From positions 62,001 through 126,000 of the forward strand of contig JAVLUZ010000521.1 of NCBI GenBank assembly GCA_036768485.1: a DNA stretch of 64,000 nucleotides, written 5' to 3'. This DNA is from Mermis nigrescens (taxonomy: Eukaryota; Nematoda; Enoplea; Mermithida; Mermithidae). Both the position numbers and the translations under genes were made by a program. The notes below the pieces were generated by a model. The model had not been told where the DNA came from. It did no database searches and saw nothing but the letters and a program-made list of their open reading frames with translations. How positions within the stretch are numbered: position 1 is the stretch's first letter; every line of letters begins with the position of its first letter. This document shows positions 34,747-47,024 of the stretch, piece by piece.

Positions 34747-35731
34747 AATATACTTGGCCATCCTTTTTCTTATATGTTTATCACAGCGAGTGCGAAATTT
34801 GTGTCCCCCCTCACAGCAACAACGGCACACACCTGGGAGGTGCGGTTTTTTTAATCGATGGATGATTAAAAAATTCGATGCCCGTGTTTTTTTCTTTTGT
34901 TTACACTCAATACTGAGTTAGCAATGAGCGAGCAAAGTGTAAAGCAAAAAATTAAATAATCTGCGGAGGGCCAATGTTTTTTTAAAAATGTTGCCCCCCC
35001 AGCTGTAGATTACGAATCTGACCTTAAAATTACTTTACACTCAATGGTTGTTGCACAAAAGTGTAAAGTATACGTGTTTTTTACTCTTTGCGTGTCCTTC
35101 AGCTTATCTAACTCAATTTTGGTTTCTGTGCAGTCCAATCGGTTCTATAATGTAGAGGGTTGCAAAATCTCAAATCAATTCTTTTTTCTTTCTTATAACG
35201 CAATATTTCTTGATCTGTGATCGTTTTAGTGTAAAGGGTTCGAGACGAAAAACGATATCTCTTCAACTACTCCGCTAAGTAGGCGGAACATGCTAATTAT
35301 GCTTAAAAGGTGCCCTGACCTTAGCGTTACAGATCACAGTTTATTTTCTTTTATACACCCAATATTGCGGTATTAGCACAAGTGTAAAGTTTACACCGAG
35401 AAGTATTTTTGCGCCCAGAGCGTCGTGGATGATGAATTTTTTTAAATGTTCTCCGTAAGGTCAGAATAACGAATCTGACCTTTAAACTTTTCTACAGCCA
35501 GTGTTTGTTGAGGTAAAAGAGGTGAACTTTGAATTATACCTACATCTATTTTCTAATGCCGATAGATAACTCCGTATTGCATATTTTTGATCAGATTTTT
35601 CGTATTTCAGAGGTTTTTGACTCGTCTTAAATAAATAATTATTTTTATCATCATAAATGCACTATTCTTAAACTTCAGTAGAATGATGAATATCTTTCAA
35701 AATAGGATAATCAAGCTGAAATCTGCTGATA

Positions 35732-35814
35732 TGTCGAGTTGGCGCAGTGATTGACAACTCCGTTCTCGGATGCGGTATTAAACAAAGAATGATGGGTTCG
35801 AATCTTCTGAATGC
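35732..35814 (+). pseudogene. tRNA-like sequence, probably a decayed tRNA or SINE head
   Basis: A-box-like TGGCGCAGTGATTGAC and a good B box GGGTTCGAATC are about 52 bases apart. GAGTTG...CAACTC can pair as a D-type stem, and a 5-bp T stem is nearly complete. The acceptor arms do not pair, so it is not a functional tRNA as read. Confidence 0.35.
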
Positions 35815-36739
35815 TGACTTTTTTCATTTTTTCAAATTCTTTTGGCAAAACCATGTACTTCATTTGACTCATATATCTATTTAGGTTCTGCAGATAACAC
35901 TTTTTCGTTTTTTGAATTTCGCCTCAGTTCTCGAATGGGAGTGTAAAGAGTGCGAAAATCTGGGTGCGAAAAGACACATTTTAACCGAGTTTTCGACATG
36001 TTTATGTCTGCCAACAACTCCAGTTATAGTTTTAGGAAATTTTTTCTGACAGAAATGTACTTCGGATCAAGGGCTATCTTGTGCTTACCAGCAAACTTTT
36101 CTACAATCAATACGCAGTTAGTACCAGGGCTTTGAACTTTACTCTCTAGTGGATGAGTAAAAAAACAGATTTTGTCCAAGATTTCTGTGCCAAAAGTTGG
36201 GGTTAATTAAATAAAATAGAAATAAAGTAACTTCTAATGGCTACACGTCGAAGCGAGCCGCGTTCTAAAAAACGTTATATTGAGTTGTTTATGGGGTGTA
36301 AAGTTCGAAATCTGAGGTGTAAAATGGGCGAAAAAAACAGGTTTTTTCGTATTTTGATTGATAAATCATATCAAATATTTTGCGGAACATAAGTTTGGCA
36401 CATACAAACCTACTACAATCAAAGGGCAACAAACTGGCCCGAACCGAAATTATTTACATTCAATGGGCGTTAGGTTCAGATTTTTAAAGTTTACAATGTG
36501 GTGGACAGTGGAAAATACGTGTTTGTACATTTTTTTGTTCGCCACTTTCTCTGTTCAGAAGTCGGGCGAGGTCGAATAGGATAAAAATAAAGTAAAATTC
36601 TAGTTTTTTTCCACGTAAAATCAGAATTGAGAATCTGACTATTAGTATTCTCTACACTTAGTAGTTTTGTAAAGTTTGCACAATTCATTTGTTGATCAAT
36701 CGCGTTTAGTTCGGAATTGGTGGACGGCCCTTATTTTAT

Positions 36740-37260
36740 TACTCGGCTTAAATAATCCAAGTGACTGTCTTTTGATTATTTTCTTTATCGCAAATTCAAA
36801 CACCCAAATTTCAATTTAAAAATCATAAAAATTATTTCATAATTTTTATGTAAGATGACTGGCTGGTTTAGAGCTCTTTTTTGTTGTTTTCACTGTTCAT
36901 TGTGCTCGTAGGAACCAGAAAAGAAATAGTTTTTCGCCATAGGTATTCTATGGCGAAAACAACTTAAAAAAGCTTTTTGCGTTAATTATTATTTTGGTCC
37001 AAAATAGGTCAACTGACCTAGGGCAAAATTCCGGGGCTACTTAATTACTACTGCGTTAGGTTTTTAGGGCATAGCTGCCAATAGCTCCGTAGGTACGGAC
37101 GAATTTAGGTCCGAGGAGTTTGAGACCGTAGTTATTGAGGGTCGTGTGGTTGAGTCCGGCGTTTCGCCCTAGCAACTTGACCAGCGCTAAGTGTAGCCAG
37201 GTACTTAAGTAAGTCCCGTAGGTACGTTATATGTCGTTTCCAAGTTAATTTAAATGTGGA
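36740..37260 (-). repeat. Interspersed repeat G, inverse copy
   Basis: 37010-37260 is the inverse of the G head (GACCTAGGGCAAAATTCCGG, CCAGCGCTAAG, CTTAAGTAAGTCCCGTAGGT). 36880-36920 inversely matches the AGGAACCAGAAA block. Confidence 0.5.
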
Positions 37261-37479
37261 ACGACCTCTATAACTTACAGGACTGTTTAGAATGTAACAT
37301 ATATTTACTATAGCTAATAAAAAATAGTAAACTTTATACTTCCGACAATCAAGAGCATATCTAACTCAGTTTTAAATTCTATGCAGTCTGATTGATTTCA
37401 AAAGGTAGACGGTTATAAAATCTAGGGAGTCTCTTTTTTAAAACAACATTTTTTAAATTTAGAGGCAATTAATTTATGT

Positions 37480-38376
37480 TAAGAACAATATTGTTTTCCG
37501 CGTTCTTGGACTGCTGTCATTATTGTGGTATGTTACTGTATGTGTTTGCTGACTGATGCACTGAAATCATGCTAATTAAAAGTGGGGTACTAGCAAAGAA
37601 AAATGCTCCGATGGAACAAAAAAGATGAATATACTTGGAATTGTGGATTATTAAGGATGTAAAAGGAGGGGACTAGGAAAAATCTACCTAAAGTCGCAAA
37701 ATCTGCTAAAAATCACACTTTCTCTAAGCAACGCAAAAAATCGAAGTATATTCTGCGGTCAACACAGTAGAATAAATATTTAACCATAAAAATGATTGAA
37801 AAAGCAGCACGTTAGCTATGCAGCAGCTATGGGAAATGATATCGAGTAACAGTCTTTCTAAGCCAATTGAATGAAATAGCAAACATCGATGCATCCAAAA
37901 CAATTGCAAGAATTGTTGGTTCAAAACAGTAGGAAACGCGTGAGTTGACTTGAAACAGACTGAATGTTGGTACACTAGCATGCCCGTAACGATTGTGTGC
38001 ACTAATCAATCGGCCCCTGCTTTGCTTGCTATAATGCTCATAGCAAAATAAAACAACTTTAAATACAATACCACTAAGTTTTCTTTCAATCAGGATACGA
38101 AGCTAGTCAGTGTTGCTACTTGCCAGCAATTAAAAAAAGGAAACATTATAGATTTCTTTTATTATCTGAAATTTTGAAAATTATTTAAAAAAACACTTTT
38201 TAGAGGCCGCAGAATATACTTCGATTTTTTGCATTGCTTACAGAAAGTGTGATTTTTAGCAGATTTTGCGACTTTAGGTAGATTTTTCCTAGTCCCCTCC
38301 TTTTACATCCTTAATAATCCACAATTCCAAGTATATTCATCTTTTTTGTTCCATCGGAGCATTTTTCTCTGCTAGT
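37480..38376. mobile_element. Foldback element N with arms of about 170 bp
   Basis: 37600-37760 and 38204-38376 are near-exact inverses (GCTCCGATGGAACAAAAAAG ... AAAATCGAAGTATATTCTGC). A second copy is split across 28200-29745. Confidence 0.65.
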
Positions 38377-38889
38377 TTAGACATATTTGCGGTCAACTAT
38401 GACTGATTCTCGTCTAAGTGCACTAGCGATTATTTCAACTGAAAAGGATTTATCATCTTCGTTAGATTTTTTGCAATTGATTTGACCAGTTTGCCGCTCA
38501 GAAAGCTAGGCAAGTTATTTTGTAATAAAGCACGTCATCATTCACGAAATAGGTAAATTACTTGAGAAAAAACATACGATACCTACTAAAAATAATATAT
38601 TTTGTTAGTAAATTTACAGTAAGATGCTAACTGCGAACATATAGGTACATATGTAAAGGATATTTATACATAAGTGATAATCATGATGCCTATAATACCA
38701 GTTTTAAAAATTATGGGGGCCGCTAAAATAAGTTTCGCCCAGGGCCGCTAAACCTCTAAGCACGGCCCTGGGTCCTTGAACCATTTTTAGACCAAAAGAA
38801 TAATATTCGCAAAAAGAATTGAAAGAGTTTCGCACCAGATTACCTATAGCGAAACTAATTACAAATTTCGGTTCCAATAGCACTCTGTA

Positions 38890-39020
38890 CAAGAATCACA
38901 ACAACAAAGAGCTCTAGTCCGGGCTGTCATCATCTATAAAAATTATGTAATAATTTTTATAGTTCTTTGGTTCGAAATAGGATCGATAAATTTTGATGAA
39001 AATATATAACAAAAAGGTTT
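38890..39020 (+). repeat. Interspersed repeat G, fragment
   Basis: AACAACAAAGAGCTCTAGTC and GGGCTGTCATCATC match 25428-25470. Confidence 0.4.
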
Positions 39021-39710
39021 TACCCAAAAGAATCCGACAAAAGCAAAGTTGTGGCCGGCCGATTCCAAATCCCTAACTGCCTACGATATAATGCATCCCT
39101 AGACAGTTAGTTTTCTTGCTTTTATCTAATCAAACCAATTTACAGTCTTAGGCGCTGATAAAGTCGAAGATGACACGCCGAGAATTAAAAAGGCACTTTT
39201 GCCACAACAACCGAACTAATAATCATTGGAGGGAGGCCTACAGTAATATAAGAAGAGAAATATAAAGAAATGTTATTTAAAAGAAATTGGCGCTACTTGC
39301 GCATGAATTTTTCGGGTCTCTGCACAGGCTCAACATGAATAGCGGTCATGTCGCCTATGTTTTAATTGTAAAGAAATGATAGGGGACTTATAGGGGTTCC
39401 ACAGTAAAACCGCGTTTTCGTGTCCCTCGCAACACGTGGCGATAAGAAGTCCAACCAATTGACCCTGCGTGGCTGGATGGCCTCCGCATGTCCTACTGTC
39501 GGAAACTGTCCGACTGTAAAGTAATCGGAAACTATGGCTGGATTGCCAAAATGGAACACAAAGACCGGATGGTCATACTAAACGCACTAAGATGCGTAAT
39601 GGCCGTAAGTGTAAACGGCACGTGTAGATACACTATCTACATTAACTAAGAACACAAGGCTTTTGGGCTAGAGTAAGTAGGTACATATTCAAGGTACTAT
39701 ACTTTAAATA

Positions 39711-39790
39711 GGATCTCTAGCAATCCAGTTGTATTGGAGTTCAGCGTTGAGGATCTCTAGCAATCCAGCTGTATTGAAGTCCAGCGTTGA
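39711..39790 (+). repeat. 40-bp tandem duplication
   Basis: Two adjacent 40-base units starting GGATCTCTAGCAATCCAG differ at only three positions. Confidence 0.9.
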
Positions 39791-39990
39791 ATCAGTTTCA
39801 AAAGGTGCGGAAAACATTGAAAAGTATTGTGTAGTTGAGCTCTTTGAAATAAAATGACATTGATAAACTTCACAAGCAACGAACGTTACGCTATCATCCG
39901 AATTGATTCAACAATATTTTTTGCTAATCTTTTTGACCATTTTAGTTTCCGAGACGTGTAAAATAATGGTTACGAAAACAACTCACTAAC

Positions 39991-40533
39991 TTTAGTCTGT
40001 TCCATTTATTCGAGAGCTTTTTCAGTAAATTTTTTTGAATGCTACAGTATGCCTAACTAGGTGATTTTTTGTAACTCGACAGAAAAGTTGAGTGGGGGCG
40101 AGCGGCCGCCATTCTTTCATTTTTAATGCACTAAACCGTCCATATAGACTTAATTCAAGCATCTAAACAATGCTGTGACATACTACAGTAAGGGCGCTGA
40201 ATAAAAATCTTATAGCAGGAATTAAACCGTGTTGCTTCGACGACGAACAGTCGTTCTACCACTACGCTAATCAGAAGTTTTTTACGATGTTTAAAATGCT
40301 AGGCTATTGTGTTTAACGGTCGATTTATGACAAGCTGAATGCGCGAATTCCATCCGGATGTTGCATGATCTGCTGTTAGACGAGAATAAATTATGCCATA
40401 AGAAATTTTATTGAAAACCCTTCCTTCCTAACAGTGATCTCTGAATGACCTACACTAAATAGGGAACATAGAGTTACTGTAGCCCCGAGAAAGATGTGCT
40501 GAAAAAGCTCTCAGATAAATGAAACAGAGTATA
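39991..40533. mobile_element. MITE, TATAGTC family (long)
   Basis: 543 bp with inverted ends over about 35 bases (GTCTGTTCCATTTATTCGAG against its inverse). The interior aligns with 28868-29352, including the tRNA-like D-arm motif (TTAGCGTAGTGGTAGAACG on the minus strand). Confidence 0.75.
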
Positions 40534-40859
40534 AATTCAATTGACGCAACAAAACAACGAACAAAAGTCAATGCTGCGGCTTGATGCAGGTGACGCTGCA
40601 AATAATGCGCGGTCTCTAGGGATCGAGTCGAGCCGGGCACTTTCTAACTTTACAAAAACTACCTCAGACGATAGAAAGAGCTAGTCAAAAAGTGCGACGA
40701 GGACACCAGCAACGAAACGCAGAATGAGTGCTACACACAAAGATATGTACAGTAAAACCTAGCTAAAACACAACGATAACACGATCACCATTCATCTGTG
40801 TATATGCTTCAATTACGATTTGTGCAATATGTAAATACAGAGCCGGTCCAAATTGGCTG

Positions 40860-41880
40860 AAGCAACAAGGACACGGATGAATTCACCTTCGGGACTTACT
40901 TAGGTACCTAAGTACTTAAATCTGCTCTTAGCGCTGGCCCCGATCGCTTAGTTATGGAAACTTCGATCTTCTGGACCCTTGTAGACCTACGGCGCGACTC
41001 CCTCAGCCCTAATATTCCTGGCCGCACTTTCGTTGGGAGGCTACGCAGCTACGCCCTAGATCCTAGAGTACCTACCTAATCCCGGTATTGCCGCAAGGTC
41101 AGTTGACCTATCTCAATCCCGCTCAAGTTGATGATTTAACTTCTTTTCGAGGTTCGAATCAATCAGAAATGTTTTTGGTTCCTAATGTACGAAGCACAAT
41201 GAAATTTGAAAACAACACCAAAGATCTATAACCTGATCAGTCATCATAAATAATTAAATTATATTTTTGACCAATTTAGGGATTGAGAAAAGAATATTGA
41301 ATTTTGAACAAAATAAATAATCACACGGAATTTACCTATTCCTTCCACCAAATATCAAGAAGCTCTCGACGACTGGAGCACCGACCTCACCCTCGGTATA
41401 AAGAGACCCCTGGGTGGGTTTTTATATTTTTATTCGGTATGTACACACGGCCTAGAGCCGGGAAAGCAAAAACAAAACTAACTATGAATAAAACAAGCCA
41501 ACGAGAATAATCGTCAAAACCAACTAGACTAATATCCCATCAGGGGATCGCTACAGTAAAACGTAAGTTTAAGACAAACAAACATTAGACAAGATTACTT
41601 TAAATTCACATCGAATCTTCTAGATTACGATTATGCAGTAACAAGTAAAACAATTACTATTAGCATACACTTATTCTGATTTACCGGACAAGTATCTTAT
41701 TGATTTTTATATTGAAAATTGGGGAATAGTTGAGAAACTGAAGGCATAGCCACAAGTACACTATCGCGCAATAGCTACTCGTATTTGGCTATGTTAGCCG
41801 ATACAGAACCAAGCTGTTTTCGGCATGGCTACCGCGAACTGCTAAAACTAGTTCGCCACGTGTAAGTCTCGCAGTTACAA
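40860..41880 (+). repeat. Interspersed repeat G, second long copy
   Basis: Co-linear with 25060-26130 over about 1 kb, with scattered substitutions and indels. Confidence 0.55.
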
Positions 41881-42408
41881 ATACTTCACACGGAACAACT
41901 GAAACGATTAAATCAGCTAAAATAACGAAGGATTCGAATGGAAAGCTTATCAATTGCTACGCACAGTATTGTGACTGTTATTTAAGTTTAAACTGCTTTT
42001 GCAATCGATTTACATTGATACAAAAATTGTGATCTTTGCTCAAGTTTAGTGAAATAAACTGTAGTGTAGCACAAGAGCGAGTTTGAAAAATTTTTCTATG
42101 CCTACCTATGTTTTAACAGTTACAAACTAAAGTTGTTTACACCGTCAAAAACTTTTAAAATCCCTTTTTTCTGCACAGCTGAAGCAACAACTGTAAAAAA
42201 ATAAAATCACCATTTTCCATTTATTAAAGTGAAGTACAAATCAAAGGAAGCCATTCCTATTCTTCTAGAGTTTGCACGCTGATTGTTTGTGTAATCATGA
42301 TCATTTTTCTTTTTACTCGGGTCTAAGGTTATGTTTATTGTGAATTTAATTGCTTTATGTGTCCTACTGTAATTGTTTTCAGCCATCTCGATTCGTTTGC
42401 GCTGTCCC

Positions 42409-42560
42409 CAGGGTTGCCATTGCCAACTTGGCCGGAAACCGGACATTTATGTCCGCTTTTCAGGCTTGATGTCCGGTTTTGTCCGATCGATAGTCATGTC
42501 CGGTTTTCGAGTTTTCGATGTCCGGTTTTTTAAGCTGTTGGTCCGCTTTTGTCCGGTTTC
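42409..42560 (+). repeat. GTCCGGTTTT minisatellite at a CAGGGTTGCCA end
   Basis: Starts CAGGGTTGCCATTGCC, like the MITE at 17945, then TGTCCGSTTTT occurs seven times with variable spacing. The right end of the element is not found. Confidence 0.5.
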
Positions 42561-42589
42561 AAAATGCAAAATGCGTCTAAGAGAGGTAA

Positions 42590-42900
42590 AAGTTGAAAAA
42601 TTTGGCTTCGCGCCGAATTGATTTAAATCTTACTTGTTATTAATCTTTAAGCCGCGCCGCGCCACGCCAATTGCAGCATTTTTATCGACAATCTAGTCTA
42701 GAACTACGCTACGATTGAAAATCCTTAGCTTCTGTACGGATTTGGATAGTTTTTGTAATGCAAAAATGCGTTTTAGAGAGCTAAAATTTCAGAATTTTCT
42801 GGCGCTTCGCGCCATTTGATAGATTATACTTTTTGTTGTCAAAAGCGACTTCAGAATTGGCTAATATGCTTTACTGAAGGAAGGAAATTCAAATTTCAAC
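42590..42900 (+). repeat. 200-bp tandem unit, short block
   Basis: About 1.5 units of the same repeat as 44820-45380: CGCGCCGAATTGATTTAA, GCCGATTGCAGC-like, AAAATGCGTTTTAGAGAG, GGCGCTTCGCGCC. Confidence 0.55.
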
Positions 42901-43883
42901 AGAAATAACGTACATATACTGATCGTGATATTTCTAGTAGAGCGCGAAATTTTTGGAGTTTTTGAATAATATGGTGTGAACCGATTTTGCGCTATTTCAG
43001 CAGAACTGCCATACAATTGCGCAAAAGCGATACTTTATGTCACTAAAAGACGCGGAAAAAAGAAATAAACCAAATCAATACAAAATTCACAGAGTTACGG
43101 TACTTCAAACACCATCCTTGGACATTCAGAATTTTGAGCCACTTTAAGGAATTTTTGCAGTTTTTCAGAAGTTTCCAATTTTCACTAAAAACATATTTTT
43201 CTGCCATTTTAACGGTCGCAGATTACAAAAAATTAAGTTGTACTGCGCGTAAACTAAGATAAAAGAAAATTTTTTGTAATGTTTTGCACAAAGTTTTTAA
43301 GAAATTTTTTTGTAACTACTATTTTTATCATTGTTTACACACAATTAAAGATTTCTACTCAAATACGATGTAAACAGCATTTTTTGGATTATCTTAAAGT
43401 TCCAACCATCTGAAGATTCAAACAGTGGAATGCAGAATAACGTACCCAATTTAGGTCGACCTAAGCATCTATATATCAACCTGAGCATCTATACATTGAC
43501 CTAAGCATGATAGCTTGCGCATGAAAAGCTACTTTTTTTGTGTAAGTAGGTGCACATTTGCGAATCTTGCTGTCAACTTGTTTATACACTAACTACTGCA
43601 TTAATTTTTTAAATCACTTACTGTAGGTGTTATGTATTGCATGATCGAAAAATCAAAAAAAATTTTTTTTGACAAGAGCTCAACAAGACGAGCCCCACTC
43701 ATGGGGCAAACGCGCAACTAGAAAATTTTCTATATAAACTGATCGTATTACAAACGAGAGCAACCATATTAAATTTCCAGATAAAGAGGAATCATTTACC
43801 TATCCAATTAAAAATTTTTAAAACACATTTACTTCTTTCAAAATCGCATTAGAGACGCTTTTTTACTTCTATTCCACTGTCTT

Positions 43884-44165
43884 ATACCTGCTAAGACCAG
43901 GTATAAAATGGCGGAATAAAAGCAACCGTTTTTATTCCCGAGATAACTTATTCCGCCTTCTGTCATACCACTTATTTTTATTCCGCCGTTTTATTCCGAG
44001 TTTAGCGCCTGGAACGGCGCTATTCCGCGTTCTGTCATACCAACTTTATTCCTGGAATATCACTGCTTATTCCGCTTTCTGTAATACCGAAATATTTTAT
44101 TCCGCCCTCTTATCCCACTGTTTTATCCTGGAATAGTACTATTCCGCATTCTGTCATACGGCCCT
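43884..44165. repeat. TTATTCCGC-TTCTGTCATACC array
   Basis: TATTCCGC followed by TTCTGTMATACC recurs four times at 50-75-base spacing, with extra TTATTCCG copies and an inverse GGCGGAATAAAA near the left end. Confidence 0.6.
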
Positions 44166-44819
44166 AAGGGTAATGTATGGCTTCGAGTAATTTGACTTTG
44201 ATTACTCGCCATACTTTTACTAAAAAAGATTATTTGATCAGATTGGTGCTGTTTTGTACCATCACATCTCCTCTATTGAATACGCTATTTGGTTCCCTAT
44301 ATTACGTTTTCTTTGAAATGAAATATTCATTTTTCAGGAGCTATTTGTGTGATCAAAGTGACCCTCCGGGTGTATTACTTTGGCAAAATTTATTCTTTGG
44401 TCCCTCCTTGTGTTTAAAAAAATTTTGGCCGTGCCCCCAAAATAAAATCCTGGATACGGGCCTGGTTATTACTCAGCCAGCATTGCTTAAAAATAATACT
44501 TGTTTGGCTAGATAGGTTAAGCACCTAAAGTTTTCTGGGATCGAAATATGATTCAAATATGAAAAAGTTTAAAATCATAATTTATTTCGAATTGAAAATT
44601 CTTTTCTTAATTTCTCCCCAACTATGTTGCAAATTAACACAAAGCCAATGAGATTTTGTGGATCAAGGTTTCTGTAGTAAGTGGAGCATCCACTTGAATA
44701 ACATTTGCAAAAAACAAGATTTAATTATTTCTGTTAGTTTAAGTTTTTCAACTATTCTTGCAAAAGTGATCAGAGTAGCCTCATGATCAAAGTAGCCCCA
44801 CGTTACCTTACCTACTTTT

Positions 44820-45380
44820 TATCGATGTTTAAGCTGCGCTGCGCCGATTGCAGCACTTTTATTGATAACTTGCTCTAGAACTTCACTATAATTGAAAATT
44901 CTCATTTACTGAATGGATTTGGTCAATTTTTTTCAATTCGAAAATGCGTTTCAGAGAGCCAAAATGTCAAAATTTTCCGGCGCTTCGCGTTGAATAGATT
45001 TACCTATTCTCATACTTGTTATGGATGTTTAGGCCGCGCCACACCGATTGCAGCACATTTATCGACAACTTGTTCTAGAATTTTACTATGATTTACAATC
45101 CTCACCTTCTGCACGGATTTTTGTACAATTGTTGTAATGCAAAAATGCGTCTTGGAGAGGTAAAATGTCAAAATTTTCCAGCGTTTTGCGCCGAATCGGT
45201 TTAATTTTATTACTTGTCTCGTCATTGATGTTAAGGCCGCCTCGGATTTGGACAATTTTTGTATTGCAGAAATGCGTTTTAGAGAGGAAAAATCTCAAAA
45301 TTTCTGGCGCTTCGCCCCATTTTGTTAAATTGTTGACTTTTTATTCTTCGATGAGACTCCAGAAATCGGCTAAAGTGCAC
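44820..45380 (+). repeat. 200-bp tandem unit, three copies
   Basis: Units start near 44826, 45028 and 45230 (GATGTTTARGCCGCGC); each contains GCGTYTYRGAGAG and a GGCGCTTCGCGCC-type palindrome. Confidence 0.65.
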
Positions 45381-47024
45381 TAGTGAAGGTCTGAAAACGA
45401 AGTTTTAGGAAAAGAACGATTACTGATCTTTAAATTTATTGCAGTACACTAAATTTACAATTACAAAATGTTCAGAAACTCGTTTTGTGTCTCTCCATTT
45501 TGTTTAGGATGGATTTTCTGCGAAAAACATCGGTTTTCAGCATGAGCGCTCAATTTTTAAACGTTTTTAGACCCTTCCCAAAAAAATTTGAACCAAATTT
45601 GAAATGTGGAAAAAAATTTGGGTATGGTTCGCATTGTGAAATGGGGTCTTAATCTTATTGATCGTCGTGTCGTGTCATAGGCGTAGCCAGGCCCATATCC
45701 AGGGGGATAGGGGGGAATGTGCCCTCCCCCCTAGATGGATTTCAAGAACGATTTTTTCCTTTACTCTCCTCTGCTTTTTTAGCATAAACGCAAAAATTTT
45801 CGGCGCCAAATTTGCAAGTATTATAGTCTATTTAGTCCCAAACTCGTGTTTAAAATACACCATATTCGATCCTATTACAACCTGAAGCACATTTGACTTC
45901 TATGTCTTCTGTTTTTGTAGGCTTTACGCAGAAAATGATATCAGGGCAAGATGCGAGAATAATAGACATTTTTTAGCAATGATAAAGAGTTTTAGTTATG
46001 AACTTCGGCTATTTTTAGACCGATCATAGAACCAAGCTGATTTTCTGAAAATTTTAACGTTACGATTCCACTTTGAAGTGCTCTTTTCGCAAAAATTTCG
46101 CGCTTAAACTCGCCACCCCAGACCCCCTAGCCCCAGAAGACAGGGTGACCATTAGGTTCTCATCATATTTAAGTTATCTGGGTAGCGAAATTTCGAAAGT
46201 GTGCAGCTCTAGTGGTCGTAAAACGTCTTTTTTAAATTGATTCTTTGGTCCCCTCGTAGGTTTTAAGGTGGCGTCGGGTACACGGACCCGGAATCGTTTA
46301 GCCGGATACCCGGCTGGAATTTTGGACTTGGACCCGGACCCGACGTTCCTAAAATTTCGGACCCGGAAGCGACTGTAATCATAAAGTTAGACCCGGTCCC
46401 GGAACCGCACCCGGATTCAAAATAGTGTCGGGTTCGGGTCCAAAAGTATAATGTTAAACGACAGAATAATGTTGGGAAATTCGAACTTATAAGTAAATAA
46501 AATTGTATTTGCAACCCAAAATTGAATAAGTCAAATAAAATTGAAAATATGCCGACTAAATAGGTATCTTAACTTTGTTTAGACGTTCTCAATTGAGTTT
46601 ATAATTAAAATTCATACCTACTTTTGGAATGGGAAAAATAGATTGTGGACGAGGTCTTGACATTATAAATTGATGAAAACATGTATATGTTAGTAAGTAG
46701 CGAACGCAATGGGTAGGTACGAAAAATGAAACCGATATACCAATAAAAACTGACACGCATGGGTATTATCAGGCAGACCAACCTCCTGTCTTAGGCTTGT
46801 GGCAGTAGTAACAGGAACATTTTTGAATTTCTTTACAGATGCCTTTTATTAACTATTCATACGCACACCTGGGCAACAGCCTATTCCAGCCCGCTGCTCA
46901 TACATTCATTAGCACATGTAGCATACAAGAGCATGGGGGTGAGGGGGTATTAATTAACCCAACCCCTGAGCTTTGAAAAACTGATAGCTATACAGCGATT
47001 CTGGCCGGAAAACCATTGCTGCAT

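Larger units (their letters stand above)
31870..36700. repeat. GTGTAAAG-rich degenerate array, block 2, duplicated unit
   Basis: Two long units start at 31877 and 34721 (2,844 bp apart) with the same palindrome, followed by CTTGGCCAYCC, CACAGCGAGTGCGAAATTTG and TGTCCCCCCTCACAGC. Inside, GTGTAAAG and TTACGAATCTGAC recur irregularly. The GATGGTGTAAAAAAAC block is at 32950 and again at about 36150. No unit has a long conserved reading frame. The region is gene-free apart from a tRNA-like remnant. Confidence 0.7.

Noticed and set aside
31870..36700. CRISPR-like appearance of regularly repeated short motifs
   Set aside because: Repeat units are degenerate and irregularly spaced, spacers are also repeated, and the window is eukaryotic.
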